From the NCBI GenBank assembly GCA_002205965.3, contig NADL03000650.1:496001-560000 (forward strand): a stretch of 64,000 nucleotides of DNA, read 5' to 3'. This document shows positions 36,690-47,900 of this stretch, one piece after another (position 1 is the stretch's first letter; the number at the start of each line of letters is the position of its first letter). Below the pieces are notes generated by a model, which was given only the letters and a program-made list of their open reading frames with translations, ran no database searches and was not told where the DNA came from. This stretch comes from Kappaphycus alvarezii. Its lineage: Eukaryota > Rhodophyta > Florideophyceae > Gigartinales > Solieriaceae. A program made the position numbers and the translations under genes.

Positions 36690-37600
36690 ATGGTTCAGAA
36701 CATTTTCGAACTACAAAAATGGCTTGGTGATGAATTTAAATGGAATGCTGCAGAATTTGCGTTTTTCGCCAGAGCACCCAGAAACCGCACTGACGGGTTC
36801 AAAATAGACTTGAGAAGTCCGTATCACGGACCATTGATGAGGGTAAGCGTTAATTTGCCGCTCTCACCAACTTTCCTGTGAATAGTTACAAGTTACTCAA
36901 ACCTGGCACTAACTCACCGGTTCTTGCAGAGGAAAAAAAGCAAAGCTTCTATGCAAACTGTTGGCAACTTTATGTCCTGAAAGGGGATCTATTTTTAAAT
37001 CTTTATGCAGGAAAGTTGAGCACCGCAATTTCTTGCTTGGAGACTGCTCGCAACTGAATTGCCATGGGAAAAATGCAGATCGATTTCGTTTAGCTTCTAA
37101 TATACTTTACAAAGTAGCACTTGAGAATCCAACAGAAGGAAAAGACAAGCAGAAAAACGAATGGCAACGAGCACTTCACCCGTGCCAAACGAATCGCATA
37201 AATGGGGATGGTCTGTTATTGAAATGAAATGTACAGATAAGCGCCTAGCAGATGTCACTTGCATCACAAAGACCCGGAAAAAAGGTGCTTTTAAGTACAG
37301 TGGAGGACAAGTTGTGGCACTTATGAGAGAAGGAATCCATGTAAGGAAAGTAAATATTAATGAAGAGGTCTAAGATCCATCATTACCGAAACGAAGCATC
37401 CACGGAAGAACTTTACGAGAATATGAAAGTATAGGGCAAGAACTAGCATGCATCTACAATGTTCAACATTTTAAGGGTATGGACTCTCTACTGTATCCAT
37501 ATAAGTTTGAAGGACTAGAAGATATTGCAATAACGCTTGGTGACGAAGGTACTTATTTAATCGCTTGGGACCTCAAGGAAATGGAACACGGACACTAATT
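36690..37600 (+). pseudogene. unrecognised multi-frameshift coding relic
   Basis: Consecutive plus-strand frames read like one protein: FELQKWLGDEFKWNAAEFAF and YHGPLMR (36.7-36.84 kb), SYKLLKPGTNSPVLAEEKK (36.89 kb), VEHRNFLLGDCSQLNCHG (37.02 kb), WGWSVIEMKCTDKRLADVT and GGQVVALMREGIHVRKVN (37.2-37.36 kb), then LREYESIGQELACIYNVQHF, YPYKFEGLEDIAITLGDEG and LIAWDLKEM (37.4-37.59 kb). At least three frame changes and one stop break it. The length suggests about 300 residues. I do not know the family; it is not one of the transposases or polyproteins seen elsewhere here. It could be a host pseudogene or an element-borne gene. Confidence 0.4.
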
Positions 37601-38646
37601 TGGGTTAAATTTTTGTTACCCTGGGCCGGAAGGAAATGAATGCCGATAATTACTTTGATTTCTGTTGACTAAGCAGAAAGAATAAAGAAAAAAGAGGTCA
37701 CTCTAGAGAAAGGTAAATGGTTTTCAGCTCCAACTCCCCTGCTACGTCGTTAGAATTTTGCACTCAGCGCAATGCAGCAACACATTGTCTTCAAACACGT
37801 GAATTCCCTGGTGGCTGCCTAACATCACTGTCCACATCTTATCACAAATTACCACAAAATAAGCTGATCGCAGACTTATTTTCGGTGAGAAAGGCTACCG
37901 CAAGCTTCTCCAAATATGCCTGGCGGAGAAAGTTTCGCCCAATTTCAGCTTCTACATGCAATTGGACATTAAAAGAACTCTCCAATTCTTTTCTTCTCGA
38001 AGCTATTTGCTGCCTACTTTCAATAGGATCGAAAAGGAATTCTGTATGTATAATCGTGCTTTTGCAAGACTATCCGCTAGCAGTATTTCTGTGATATCAC
38101 TGTGTCCTTCAGAGAAGTTTATTTAGAGTCTTCGGTCAAACGCGAGGATGCGTCTTTCAGCTGTTTGCGGCGCCAGGATACACAAGGGTCACGGCGGCAT
38201 TTATTTATCTCAGATTCAATGGTATGTGGGGCATACGACGCTAAAATCAGCGATGCTAGTGGTGAGAATCCGTGGTCGCCCAGGCGCAGAGGAAGATTAT
38301 TTTTCTGACTGGCCGCAATCGGCACGTTGTTTGAATAATTTTTATATTCCATCTGCTCTTGGTCAAATCTCAACGCAAAGAAGCTTGTTGCACTTGGCGG
38401 TGTCTGATTAATCACATGGATTAGTTTCTATTAAAATTATTACATACAGTGAAACTAAAACCGGATAAGATCACCCCCAATCCCGTTGATCAGCGACAAT
38501 GTGTTTTGAGCCCTTCAATTATCTCATTGATAAAGTTTTTCATGAATTGCGGTGGACCAATCGGCGCGCCGAGGAGATAAATACCCTCGCTGTAGAATTT
38601 CTATGTACGTCAGCTGTGTAATAGAGGCAGTTTCTGAGCGACAGGC
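37601..38646. other. no recognisable gene
   Basis: Open frames on both strands (37717-38094 +, 38119-38415 -) show no motif. The half-copy GCTGTGTAATAGAGGC of the 32.2-kb inverted repeat lies at 38613-38628. Confidence 0.4.
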
Positions 38647-38949
38647 TAGCGAAGCAAAGAAAAGGCGTGTTTTCCAGGTTCAAGTACAATCCATGATAAT
38701 GTCCTTTAGAGGGAAATATCTCAACTAGCTTCCTGAAATTCTAAATAGGTGTAAATTATTTTACCTGCCGAAATTATGAAAGTGCCACAGTTCTTCATAG
38801 CGAAGCTAAGAAATGGTGCGTTTTCAGGTTCAAGTACAAGCAGTGATCAGGTCCTTTAGACGAAAATATCTCCACTCCCCTGCTTAAATTCTAAATAGGT
38901 GTAAATTATTTTAACTGCGTAAAGTATGAAAGTACTACAATTCTTAATA
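38647..38949. repeat. diverged 151-bp tandem duplication
   Basis: TAGCGAAGC...GTTCAAGTACAA...ATTCTAAATAGGTGTAAAT occurs at 38647-38797 and again at 38798-38949. The units differ at many positions, so the duplication is old. Confidence 0.8.
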
Positions 38950-39250
38950 TGTATGATGATATTTATTCGGACGCTTTCCTCATTCTGCAGTACAGTACAA
39001 TAATAAATGGAAAGTGTGGTAACTTTTTAGTTTGTCAGGAGAGCATGGAATGGTTGTTCTATGCAGTATGGTACATTACAATACTGTTCTACAAAACAAC
39101 TGCACGTAAGGCATTGTTTTGCAACCAAGAATATGAAATTGATTAAATTGTTATTACTTGGTGATTTTGACAATGCCAGTCGTCTCTTGTAGATTTTGAA
39201 ACTAATCTATCAACTAAAATAAAGACGAAATGAATTAAAATATCCAAAGC

Positions 39251-39708
39251 ATGAAAATTGATTCACTGGGGTCCTTCCTTAGCAAAGCGGTCGTGAAGCT
39301 TACACTTGCCGGACACTTTTCTGGGCTATCTTCATTTTTGGAAAATCAATTCGGGATGGCTGAAAAGGCAGCTGAGGCCGAAGTGGACTTCATCTGCAGC
39401 TACTGTGGAAAGAAGTTACATGGTTTCACTTAAGTTTTTAATGAAAAACATAGGAATGCTCGTTGTACAAATGGGTTAGGCGAGGCCATTTGGAGGCGGC
39501 ATGCAGGTCTAGAGATCATACTGATGCAGACCTTCGGGTTGGAATCTCCGGGGAAATTTTTGAGTCGGAAATGGATCTCCAACTCAGAGAAAAGAAGGAA
39601 GTAAATGCGGCGACTGTGTTCCAAAAGGCTTTTGGAGGAGTTACTGTGGCCGCTGCCAAGAGGAATGATGAAGCTCAGGCTATGCCAAAAAAGAGGAGGA
39701 CAACATAA
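39251..39708 (+). pseudogene. zinc-finger-like relic (C-X2-C...H-X4-C)
   Basis: The frame from 39251 reads FLENQFGMAEKAAEAEVDF, then ICSYCGKKLHGFT, a TAA, and in the same frame VFNEKHRNARC. This gives C-X2-C-X14-H-X4-C, like a BED or C2HC finger, interrupted by one stop. A frame change near 39465 leads to EIFESEMDLQLREKKEV and a basic end (PKKRRTT at 39706). The family is not identified. It could be a DNA-binding protein of a transposon or a small host gene. The Ty3/gypsy element B begins 200 bp downstream. Confidence 0.33.
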
Positions 39709-39899
39709 TGTGCATCTATGCTATTATGAACAAAGCAACGATCTATCATTCGCATTTGCTTTTCCTTGTGCCCTAAAGGAGAAAAGAAAGGAACTTTAAC
39801 AAAGAGTTCGTCGGACGGGATTACTTTTGGAAGCATTATTTGGTCGCTGAACTTGCTTAGGCCAATTCAGGTACAAATTTCGATCACTTTCTTTTGAGG

Positions 39900-42150
39900 A
39901 CGTAAAAAAAACAATAATTTTCTCAAAGACCTTGGATCAGCACATATCGCATGTCAAGACAGTGGTGGATAGGATATCTTCATACCGCCTGAAAATTAAG
40001 TTGAGCAAATGCCTCTTTGCGAAAATTTCTATCCAATTACTCGGTCATATCGTCGATCGAGATGGAATTAAAGTGGATCCGGAGAGAACGAAAAATCAAT
40101 TTGGCACCAAGGCCCGCTTAAAAGACGGAGGTTCGAAGCCTCTTAGGACTTGCCTTATGTTACCGAAGACTTATCAAAGATTTCGCCAAGACAGCATCGC
40201 CGTTACATTCCAGTACTAAGAAGAACGGAAAGTTTTACTGAAACAAGGAAATGCAAACTGCGCTTGAGGAGCTTAAAGATATGCTATGTTTCCCCCCAGT
40301 GCTCATGTATCCAGATTTCAAGAGACTATTTGTTGTGGAAACAGATGCCTCAGAACGGCCTTTGGGTGCCGTTTTGTCCCAAAATGATGAATACGGAAGA
40401 CTACATACTGTTCAATTCGCAAGTCGTACTCTGAACGATGCGCAAAAGAGATAATCACTCTGCGAGAATGAAGCACTGGATGTCTTTTTCGCACTGAAAA
40501 GTTTCGCGTGTACCTTTTATCACTCGGAAAATTTGTCTTGATAACTGATCACCAGGCACTTAAGACGGCATTCCAAAAGAAAGATGTACATCACCGCTTA
40601 GCTCGATGGTTCGACATTTTCGCAGAATATCGGCTTGAAATTGTGTATGAATCCGGACGCAATAATCAGCCTGCTGATTAACTATCCGGCTTGAGGGATC
40701 CAATGAGTCCAAATGAAAAAGCTTCCGAGGGCATCGTCGGAGCTGCCGAGGTGCAAGTGCCTAACGATAACGATTACGAAGCTAATATTCACGGACTAAT
40801 GAAATTACTCGATGGACTGGAAATGAGGAAGGTTGATCTTGAACACAGAAATTGGGTACGCAGGAATCAAAAGGCTTTTACATTGCGGAATGGGAAACTC
40901 TTCCGACACACTAAAGCCGGTCCTCGACTAGTGGCCCCTTTGAAATAAAGAATGATGATCTTGAGGACTTTTCATGATGAGGTAGGGCATTGGGGTCTCG
41001 AAATAACCAAAAAGATCATTACGGAGAGATTTTGGTGGCCTATTATCCATAAGGACGTCTATAATTTCGTGAAAAGCTGCGGTGACTGTCAAAAATTCAC
41101 TCCCATCCAAAAGTACAAGACAACTCTAAGCTTTCCAGTTTCCGGTCTCTTGGAAACTTTTTCAATCGACTTTGCCGGCCCATTCAAGGAAACCTCTTCC
41201 GGACACAAATATCTCCCTATAGGGATGGAACATCTTACTGGATGGCCAGTAGCAGTTGCAGTTGAGGAGGCCAATGCTGAGGTGGTCCTGGGATTCATAA
41301 AAAAAGAAATAATTGAACCGTTTGGTCTTCCAAAAAGGATAATCTCGGATAACGCCCTTTGTTTTAATGCAACTTCACTACTTCGTTTTTTGGAAGAGAA
41401 AGGGATTCAGTTGAAGACAGTTCTCGCATACGCTACAATGTCAAACGGGAAAGCGGAAAGGATGATTGGAACCATCAAAAGAGCAATATCGAAAACTATG
41501 TCGGAGAATGAAATCCAGTGGGAAGATGCCTTACCAAAAGTGTTATACCGCTATCGTCGAAGAAGAGGAAGAAATGGACACTCACCGTTCGAGCTAATGT
41601 ACGGAAGGGCTCCTGGAATGCTAAAGAGAGACATGAAACAAATAATATCGATAAAAAGAGGAGAGAAGTCGAACTACTGACCACAGAAGGCTGGAGATCA
41701 CACCGCGCGTTAACACAGACAAGAACTGAGGGTGCAGAGCATCCACTCCAAACGTTTCCAGTCGGATCTAGAGTACTTGTAGTACATGGAAAAGCAATTC
41801 AGTAGGCTGTGAATTGGCTGGCCTTCCAAACAAAGCACTCGAACCCTTGCATCGTCACGGAGGAACGACACCCGCATTATAAACTCTGTTCAAGATCAGG
41901 GAAGAGATCAAGGAGGGCAACCCATGCACGTCATCTGGTCCCTTACCATAAGAGGCCTGAAGAATTCCTTCTCACACAGGACTATGCGCAACCACGAGGC
42001 ATACTCATCTTTAACTATAGAATGATTCCTATGGGAGGAAAAAGAGCCTGGGAATGTATCGTCTCGATTACGCGGGACTACTACGAACTCCACGTAATTA
42101 CCCATTTCTACATTAATACTGTATATGCCTATGTTTTCGTACGTTGAACA
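39900..42150 (+). pseudogene. Ty3/gypsy retrotransposon pol relic (element B)
   Basis: RT thumb: LSKCLFAKISIQLLGHIVDR (40.0 kb). RT/RNase H junction: PVLMYPDFKRLFVVETDAS and GAVLSQNDEYGR (40.3 kb), VQFASRTLNDAQKR, then LITDHQALKTAFQKKDVHHR and IVYESGRNNQPAD (40.54-40.68 kb) after frameshifts. The linker 40691-40948 is open, followed by one TAA and the almost intact integrase (listed separately). Integrase C-terminal tail: FPVGSRVLVVHGKAIQ and SRRATHARHLVPYHKRPEE (41.76-41.96 kb). The fingers and palm are missing, so the element is truncated at its 5' side. A CAGCAGCAGCAG stretch and a purine tract near 43.06-43.11 kb, followed by TGATGTGCGC, could be the polypurine tract and start of a 3' LTR, but no partner LTR was found. 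Confidence 0.8.
40952..41680 (+). CDS. Ty3/gypsy integrase ORF with intact catalytic residues
   Basis: A 242-codon frame without internal stops. The N-terminal zinc-binding HHCC is complete: H8, H13 (FHDEVGHWG), C43, C46 (CGDC). The catalytic core has D73 (SIDFAGPF), D132 (IISDN) and E168 (NGKAERMIG); the last two are 35 residues apart, the DD35E spacing. Integrase joins retroelement cDNA to the host chromosome. In the element it would be the end of a Gag-Pol polyprotein, so it has no start of its own; the frame opens straight after a TAA at 40946-40948. The reading shifts near 41625, so the C-terminal domain is out of frame. It is the best-preserved retroelement enzyme in the window but is probably not expressed. 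Confidence 0.75.
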   Translation: MMILRTFHDEVGHWGLEITKKIITERFWWPIIHKDVYNFVKSCGDCQKFTPIQKYKTTLSFPVSGLLETFSIDFAGPFKETSSGHKYLPIGMEHLTGWPVAVAVEEANAEVVLGFIKKEIIEPFGLPKRIISDNALCFNATSLLRFLEEKGIQLKTVLAYATMSNGKAERMIGTIKRAISKTMSENEIQWEDALPKVLYRYRRRRGRNGHSPFELMYGRAPGMLKRDMKQIISIKRGEKSNY

Positions 42151-43418
42151 GCCCATTACTACCCGAAGAAGATTTCTGACTGTTAATGTAAGTTCTTTTT
42201 TCATTCCAAAACGGAAAATTCACGGAAGAAGGTTCAGAGTTTGGGGAGTTAATATATCATAACTCTATAGGAAAGTATAGGAGAGTAGCTATCGAAGACT
42301 TGTCGCAAACGTATCTAAACATTATCCGCCCAATTTACGTATTCCTCAAGAACAACCAAGATGTGCAATTGGGAGGTTACAGCTTACTCCCTGATATGGA
42401 ATATTGATTGGTCCAATATCCCCCATGGGGACCTTACGGTTCTCCGCCAAGGAACACAAGCTCAGCTGAAGATCAAGATCCTCCTGAGACCGACATGATG
42501 ATACGAGCGGGACCATCCAGTGATCGGGGCGGATCATCGAAGAGGGCAAGGCGTAGAGAGCGACGACGAGATCACCTAAAACACCCCTAGTCTCCCAGGG
42601 GGAAACTATGCATCCTTAATTATTGGACGGCTACCAATTAGAAGTTGGCCTCGCGAAATGGCAGAGGACCCTCGAGAAGCAGAAGTAATTTCCTTTTTTT
42701 CCATTAGTATTTGCATGTGTTTCCAAAGCATTCGCGGGTCGCACCTTACTCGTGAGGACTCAGTCCTTATGTTACGAGTTTTTTCTCCTTCAGATACCCG
42801 TTTCTGGACCCGTTTCCAGAAAAGTTTGCGTACTACATCTACTATCCAACTTTTGGAAGGTTTGGAGAAGTGAAACAAGAGGAGCTCATTAGAGACCACT
42901 ATGAAACCGTACGCAGAATATAGTAAACTCTCGACCAAGGGGCAGAGCCGTTCATCGCCCGGTACACACTTTCTCACCATATTGGAAATCAGTTACTGCC
43001 CTATCCATTCAGTCAACCATATAATCTCCCCGACGAATGGATAGAACTGCCAGAAGAACAGCAGCAGCAGTAAAGACGAAACGGCACTATCGTCTTGAGC
43101 GGGAGGGCGTGATGTGCGCAAAATTGGCACACGGAAAAAAATCTAGAAGAGGACCAAATTCGGATACAGCATCGGAATTTGCAAGATATTTTTAGAGTTT
43201 CTGAATTTGCAAGATATTTTTAATTTGGATGAGTGTGGCAAATTCATGGCTTGATTTTTTATTTTAAGACGCGTTGTCATTAATAGATGTTATTACTCGT
43301 CCAAGTTCGTCATACTTTGTGAAGACGTCGCAGTATTTAAAGTTCAAAATCGACGTCGTTGAGTCAACCCCCCCGCCATCAACTACCCTATCGGCTCACC
43401 CCTTTTTTGGTCCTTAAC
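42151..43418. other. 3' part of element B and possible LTR start
   Basis: Short plus-strand frames (42408-42590, 42658-42873) are Arg/Asp-rich or unrecognised. A 28-bp-spaced direct repeat GAATTTGCAAGATATTTTTA lies at 43175 and 43203. CAGTATTTAAAG at about 43331 could serve as a TATA-like element for the acidic ORF that follows, but this is only a guess. Confidence 0.3.
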
Positions 43419-44007
43419 ATGACCAACCTCCGCCCTTCCCTCACCATCACCAAGTCATCCCGAGGCCGTCGTCCACTCAACGCTTGGGCCCTGATGGTAA
43501 ATGTTCCAACCGACTACGATGATTACTGTAGAAGGTTGGACCGGGAACGCGTTCAGGAGTGGGTCCGCCGTAACTGCTTCGAGCGGGCAGAAGAGGCAGA
43601 GGAGGAGGAGGAGGGAGAAGAGGAAGAGGAAGAGGATGAAGAGGAGGAAGAAGAGGATATGAGGAGGAGGACTGGGTGGACCCGTGGATTACATAGAGAA
43701 GGAAGGGGAGACTGAGGGAGTAATTGTGATCCCTGACTCTTCTGACGAAGATGAAGAGACGGATGAAGAGAGGGATGAGGAGGATGAGGGTGAGGGTGAC
43801 ATGGAAAGTGCTGAAATAGTGGGGCAGGGGCCAGAAAATATGGACCAGGTGGTCCCGACTCCGGAACTGGATGTGGGCATCTTCAGTGCTCTAGATATTT
43901 CGCAGGAGGCAATGGAAAATTCTAAGCCGTTCGCGGATATTTGTGGGGACTGCCTGGGTGGAATGGATATTTTGGGGGAACTGTTTGGCTCTGATATAGA
44001 GGACTAA
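43419..44007 (+). pseudogene. acidic protein split by one frameshift, SUMO-interacting-like motif
   Basis: Part 1 (ATG 43419 to TGA 43715) has a basic start (TKSSRGRRPLNAWALMV), YDDYCRRLDRERVQEWVRR, then a long run of Glu. Part 2 (43684-44007, next frame) starts DYIEKEGETE and reads VIVIPDSSDEDEE, a hydrophobic V-I-V-I core followed by Ser/Asp/Glu as in SUMO-interacting motifs. More Asp/Glu and a leucine/aspartate end (LGGMDILGELFGSDIED) follow. The change of frame falls in or just after the GAG/GAA repeat (43590-43675), where slippage is easy. Together about 190 residues. The family is not recognised. It could be a host transcription- or chromatin-linked acidic protein, or an extra ORF of a retroelement, since Ty3/gypsy relics flank it on both sides. 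Confidence 0.4.
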
Positions 44008-44283
44008 GGTATATAGGAAGGAATCCAGATTTTTTCCCTGATAGTGTCTGCTGTTAGTCTTTCCCGTTCACACGATCCCATTTGATGCATTTTATGGTTC
44101 TTAGTATGTTTCTTTGAGACTTTAGGGTTAGCCCAAAAGTCTATATAAGCTGATTAAACTGCTTCCTCTTGTGGAGGTCAAGCAAGTTGGCAGACAACTT
44201 CAAGTCAAGTCCCAAGTAGTAGGAAGTTAAGAGTCAACTTCAGACTCAAGAAACATTTTTCCCACGCTGGTCACAGAGCATCA
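44008..44283. other. spacer with TATA-like sequence
   Basis: TCTATATAAGC at about 44141-44151 lies 130-140 bp before the element C frame and could belong to an LTR promoter. No terminal repeat partner was found. Confidence 0.25.
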
Positions 44284-47200
44284 GTGATAGACCCTGCCCC
44301 CTCCATACTTGCTTGTAGCCCTCTTAACTGTCTTCCTTACTCACGGCTTTTTTTCGTTCAAATATACCACAGTAGCACTTTTGTCGCTTGTAACACCTCC
44401 TCCTTAGGGTATTTGGTTCTGAATATCCCTTCTCCCGACGATTTACCCCATATCAGAACGCGCGCGGATAGTGAAGATTTCATATCCCTGCGGGGTTCAG
44501 AAAGTGAGCAGTTTACCGTCTTATCTCTATCGGAGTCGGATGGCATTGGTAGTGGGTCGGACAGGGATAAGATGCTTGTGCTGGAAATGCTGAGCAAAGA
44601 GCAGTATGTCATCGATTTAAAGGAATTTAAAGAGGTGGAGGGGGTTACTAGAAAGATTAACATGCAAGGTTGACAGCTTTGATTGCTTTAAAATGATTGA
44701 TTCGAAATTTTAAAGACTGAAAAGGGTGGGAAAGGGACGCTGCAGTGGGCACTGAAAGAACCGAATGTGACAGGTTTGGACATCCATGATCTCGAGTCAT
44801 ATAAGTTTCCATCTGTGCAATCTTTCTAGATTAAAGAACTATTTCTATATCTTCAAAGGCTCGCCGCATGCCATCCAAGCACAATAAAGTCTTTAACAAA
44901 TAGCTGAACGAACTCTTAGGAGTAGTGTTCATGACGCCCTTGACTTCTGTCTGATCTTTTCAGCGCAAATAGCTACAAATAAGGTGGGAGACCTCGTTTC
45001 TGTGTAGAACATCGTCAGCTTAGCAAGGTGATGCAACCAAACTGCTGAACAGTTCTCAGGATAGGAGAGTTTTGGTTGGCGATCTGGTGTCTTCACTGAA
45101 AACCAAATGTTCTGCGGATGATGGACTGCTTTAGAGAGTGGCGCTCGAGAAGGACATGTGTGTGCCCTTGTGAACTCAACATGAAACGGGTCTCTCTCTG
45201 ACTACTGCAATTGCTTATATGAATTGTATTGCATACAATTATTTTGGCTCGTATGGACAAAGACGGCATATCTACGGTTCCACCTAAGACAGTGTGCAGC
45301 GTTTGCAGGAGGTACAGGTATACCCTATTGACATAGGTTACAGCCGGTACAGCACAGGAACTATGGTGATTAGCACAGGAACTTCCATGAGGTTTACAGA
45401 TACATGTTCTTGCGGTATGAATTTGAATGAGCTGGCACATTTACAATATTGTGATTTGTACAAGTATGCTATGCTGGCATGATGATTTTTTAGTTTTTGT
45501 GCGTTGTTAGTTAGGCTATTCTTGCAGTAATTATTAAAGGTGGGGGTGCGTTTGACGTAGTATAAAAGTTACGGTTTGCTGAGACTCCAAGTAGAACCAC
45601 AGCCAGATCCGCCGAGCTTCCCGTACAAACCACCGTCCTTTAACTTAAACCTTCCCTTAAATACCATAACTTTTATCATAGGGCCCTTAAAGGAGCTTTC
45701 AGGTGGAAAGCTATTCACGTCGATGGACCTCTACACGGGTTACTGGCCAGAAAAGATGGCCCAATCCTGCAACAAAAAATGATCAAGTGGAGTATGTGCT
45801 AATTTCTTCGCGATTTTCAATTTTACATGTTATAATTTGATGAAGACCTAATATACCACAAAAAAATTGCGTATTTCATAGATCATTTCATAAAATTTTT
45901 CAGGAGGATCCTGACAACTAGATTGAAATTTAAGGTGATGAGGTGCAGCTTTTCGAAGTCAGGAATCAAGCTGTTTGGCCAAGTCGTCAACAAGCAATGG
46001 GAAATGGAAATGGGGAAGTTGTACATGGCCAAGATCGTAATAGAGGGTTTTTTGAGCCCTCTACTACGAATAATAATACCTATTTGAGGATATTTCCTGG
46101 GCAGTCATGATACTGCAGATATCATACTAGGAAGGCTGCCGAAAGTTCTATGGTGATTCACTAGGAAAATTCCGCGAAGAAGGCTTCTGAATTGACTTCG
46201 TAGATGTGAGAAGCCCCAAAGCACCTGAAGGAGAGACTGAAGATGCCTCCAATAATCTATTTTCCAGGGTTTTCGGACGTGGAGACTGACGCTTCATCCC
46301 TGACCCTTTGCGTAATACTTTTGTAGAAAAAGAAGAAACGGAAAGGGCATCAAATCCATTTTGCCTCCAACAAGATGACTGAAGAAGAGCGTCTGAACTT
46401 GATGAGAGAGCGTAAGTTACTGACCACATTGGTCGCTCTCAATAATTACCAAAATCTTCTACTGCTCAACGAGGCATTTGTATTGTATAACGTCTATGAA
46501 GCCGTCCAGATAGCGTTCAAAAAGAAGAAAATGTATGAAAAATTAGCAAGCTTGATATATTTTGATGGATGAATAATATCTCGAATTCAAGCACCGGTCC
46601 GGTGTTGCGAACGTCACGGATGATTTTATGTCGCGAAGACATGCCGGAAACTCAGATATTCCTTGGGCGAGGAACGTAGCTGAAGGATTGCTTGCCATTT
46701 TTTGTTTGGTATATTCACGGCTTTCAAGAATGGAAATATATTAGTTGGATGTGGCAAAAGTTCCTGGATGGAGGAAAGATACGATAAGTGAACCCTAAGG
46801 GGAGGATTGCAATTAGAAGGATAGTATAGATGTTAATGTTCTGGAACGACATTTTTTTCGAAATTTCGAAGGACAGATTGCGCTTTGTACCATCTCTAGG
46901 TTAATATTCCGAAATATCGTTCACGTTTCACGAACAACTAGACCATTGGGATTTTATATCGACAAAAAAGTTTATCAGAGACGGGTTCAAGTGAGAAGGA
47001 GTATTCAGAGATGTCGCTAACTACGTGGGCATGAGAGGAGTTTCAGCATGCGTGCAGGCTCCCAATGTACCACATAAGCCTTGAAACGCCTGTCATTGGG
47101 CGCTTCCAAGCGCTTTTATCAACTTTGCAGGACCATCGAAGCTATCAAAGATTGGAAATATGTCTGCGATAACAAAAGTTAAAAACATGAAGAGTTGTAC

Positions 47201-47900
47201 TTTAGCCGTAGTCACGGAGAACTGTACGTCCCATAACGCCATTTAATTGCCCTGAAAGTAAATATTCATGCCAAGTGGGCCGCCGAGGACGTTTTTGTCC
47301 GACAATGCAACATATTTTATAGCTACCGCAGTCAAAAATTCGTGGACAGGCATAGAGGAGACTGGAGAGCGGTTCTTTCCTTCGCTGCAATATCTAACAA
47401 TACTGCAGAGAGAGAGTATTGTATCGATCAAGTGCTCCAGGATGCGTTTCCTAGCGCATCATGTATGCGACTGGTCATGTCCGTTCTCAAAAATTTCGGT
47501 CATCGTCGGCGTGATCGAGGCGCCCTCACCATAATTTCATATGATGTACGATATATTTAAAACGATGCTGGACAGCGACGCCTTGAACCTTCTGCTGTAA
47601 TGGACGAAAATAAACGGCTTCTGGACAGTGTAGTGTCATCATAAAGGTCCAGTTCTCGACGCGAGACTAGAGTACAGGATATATACTTTGAAATTGTCAA
47701 CGACGTCATAGTTGCTCACGAACAGGCACTATGGAGGAAACAAAATCGGTCTTCACTGGACTTGTTCTTCTGATGCCCGATTGTGGTGACTGAGGCGAAA
47801 AATCAGCGTCACAATTTAATTTCTTATACGGGAAGTGTGAATAGTATGGCTTTTCTTGCGAAGATGCTTTTCAAATACAGAATGACAAGAGAAAACTTGC
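44284..47900 (+). pseudogene. Ty3/gypsy retrotransposon relic (element C)
   Basis: An open 5' frame (44284-44673) with GSGSDRDKMLVLEMLSKEQ is followed by GGKGTLQWALKEPN and LESYKFPSVQSF (44.73-44.83 kb), resembling the region before RT. RT motif A region: LKELSGGKLFTSMDLYTGYW (45.69-45.75 kb), after which the palm decays. Thumb traces appear at 45.93-46.0 kb (CSFSKSGIKLFGQVVNK-like, with stops). RNase H: HFASNKMTEEERLNLMRER-like reading near 46.36-46.41 kb and LTTLVALNNYQ. Integrase traces near 47.1-47.34 kb include MPSGPPRTFLSDNATYF (core Asp in LSDNA). It is much more decayed than elements A and B. The end at about 47.9 kb is only approximate. Confidence 0.65.

Noticed and set aside
40120-40145. 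GGTTCGAAGCC, resembling a tRNA T-loop
   Set aside because: No acceptor, D or anticodon arms can be built around it; it lies in the RT/RNase H part of element B.
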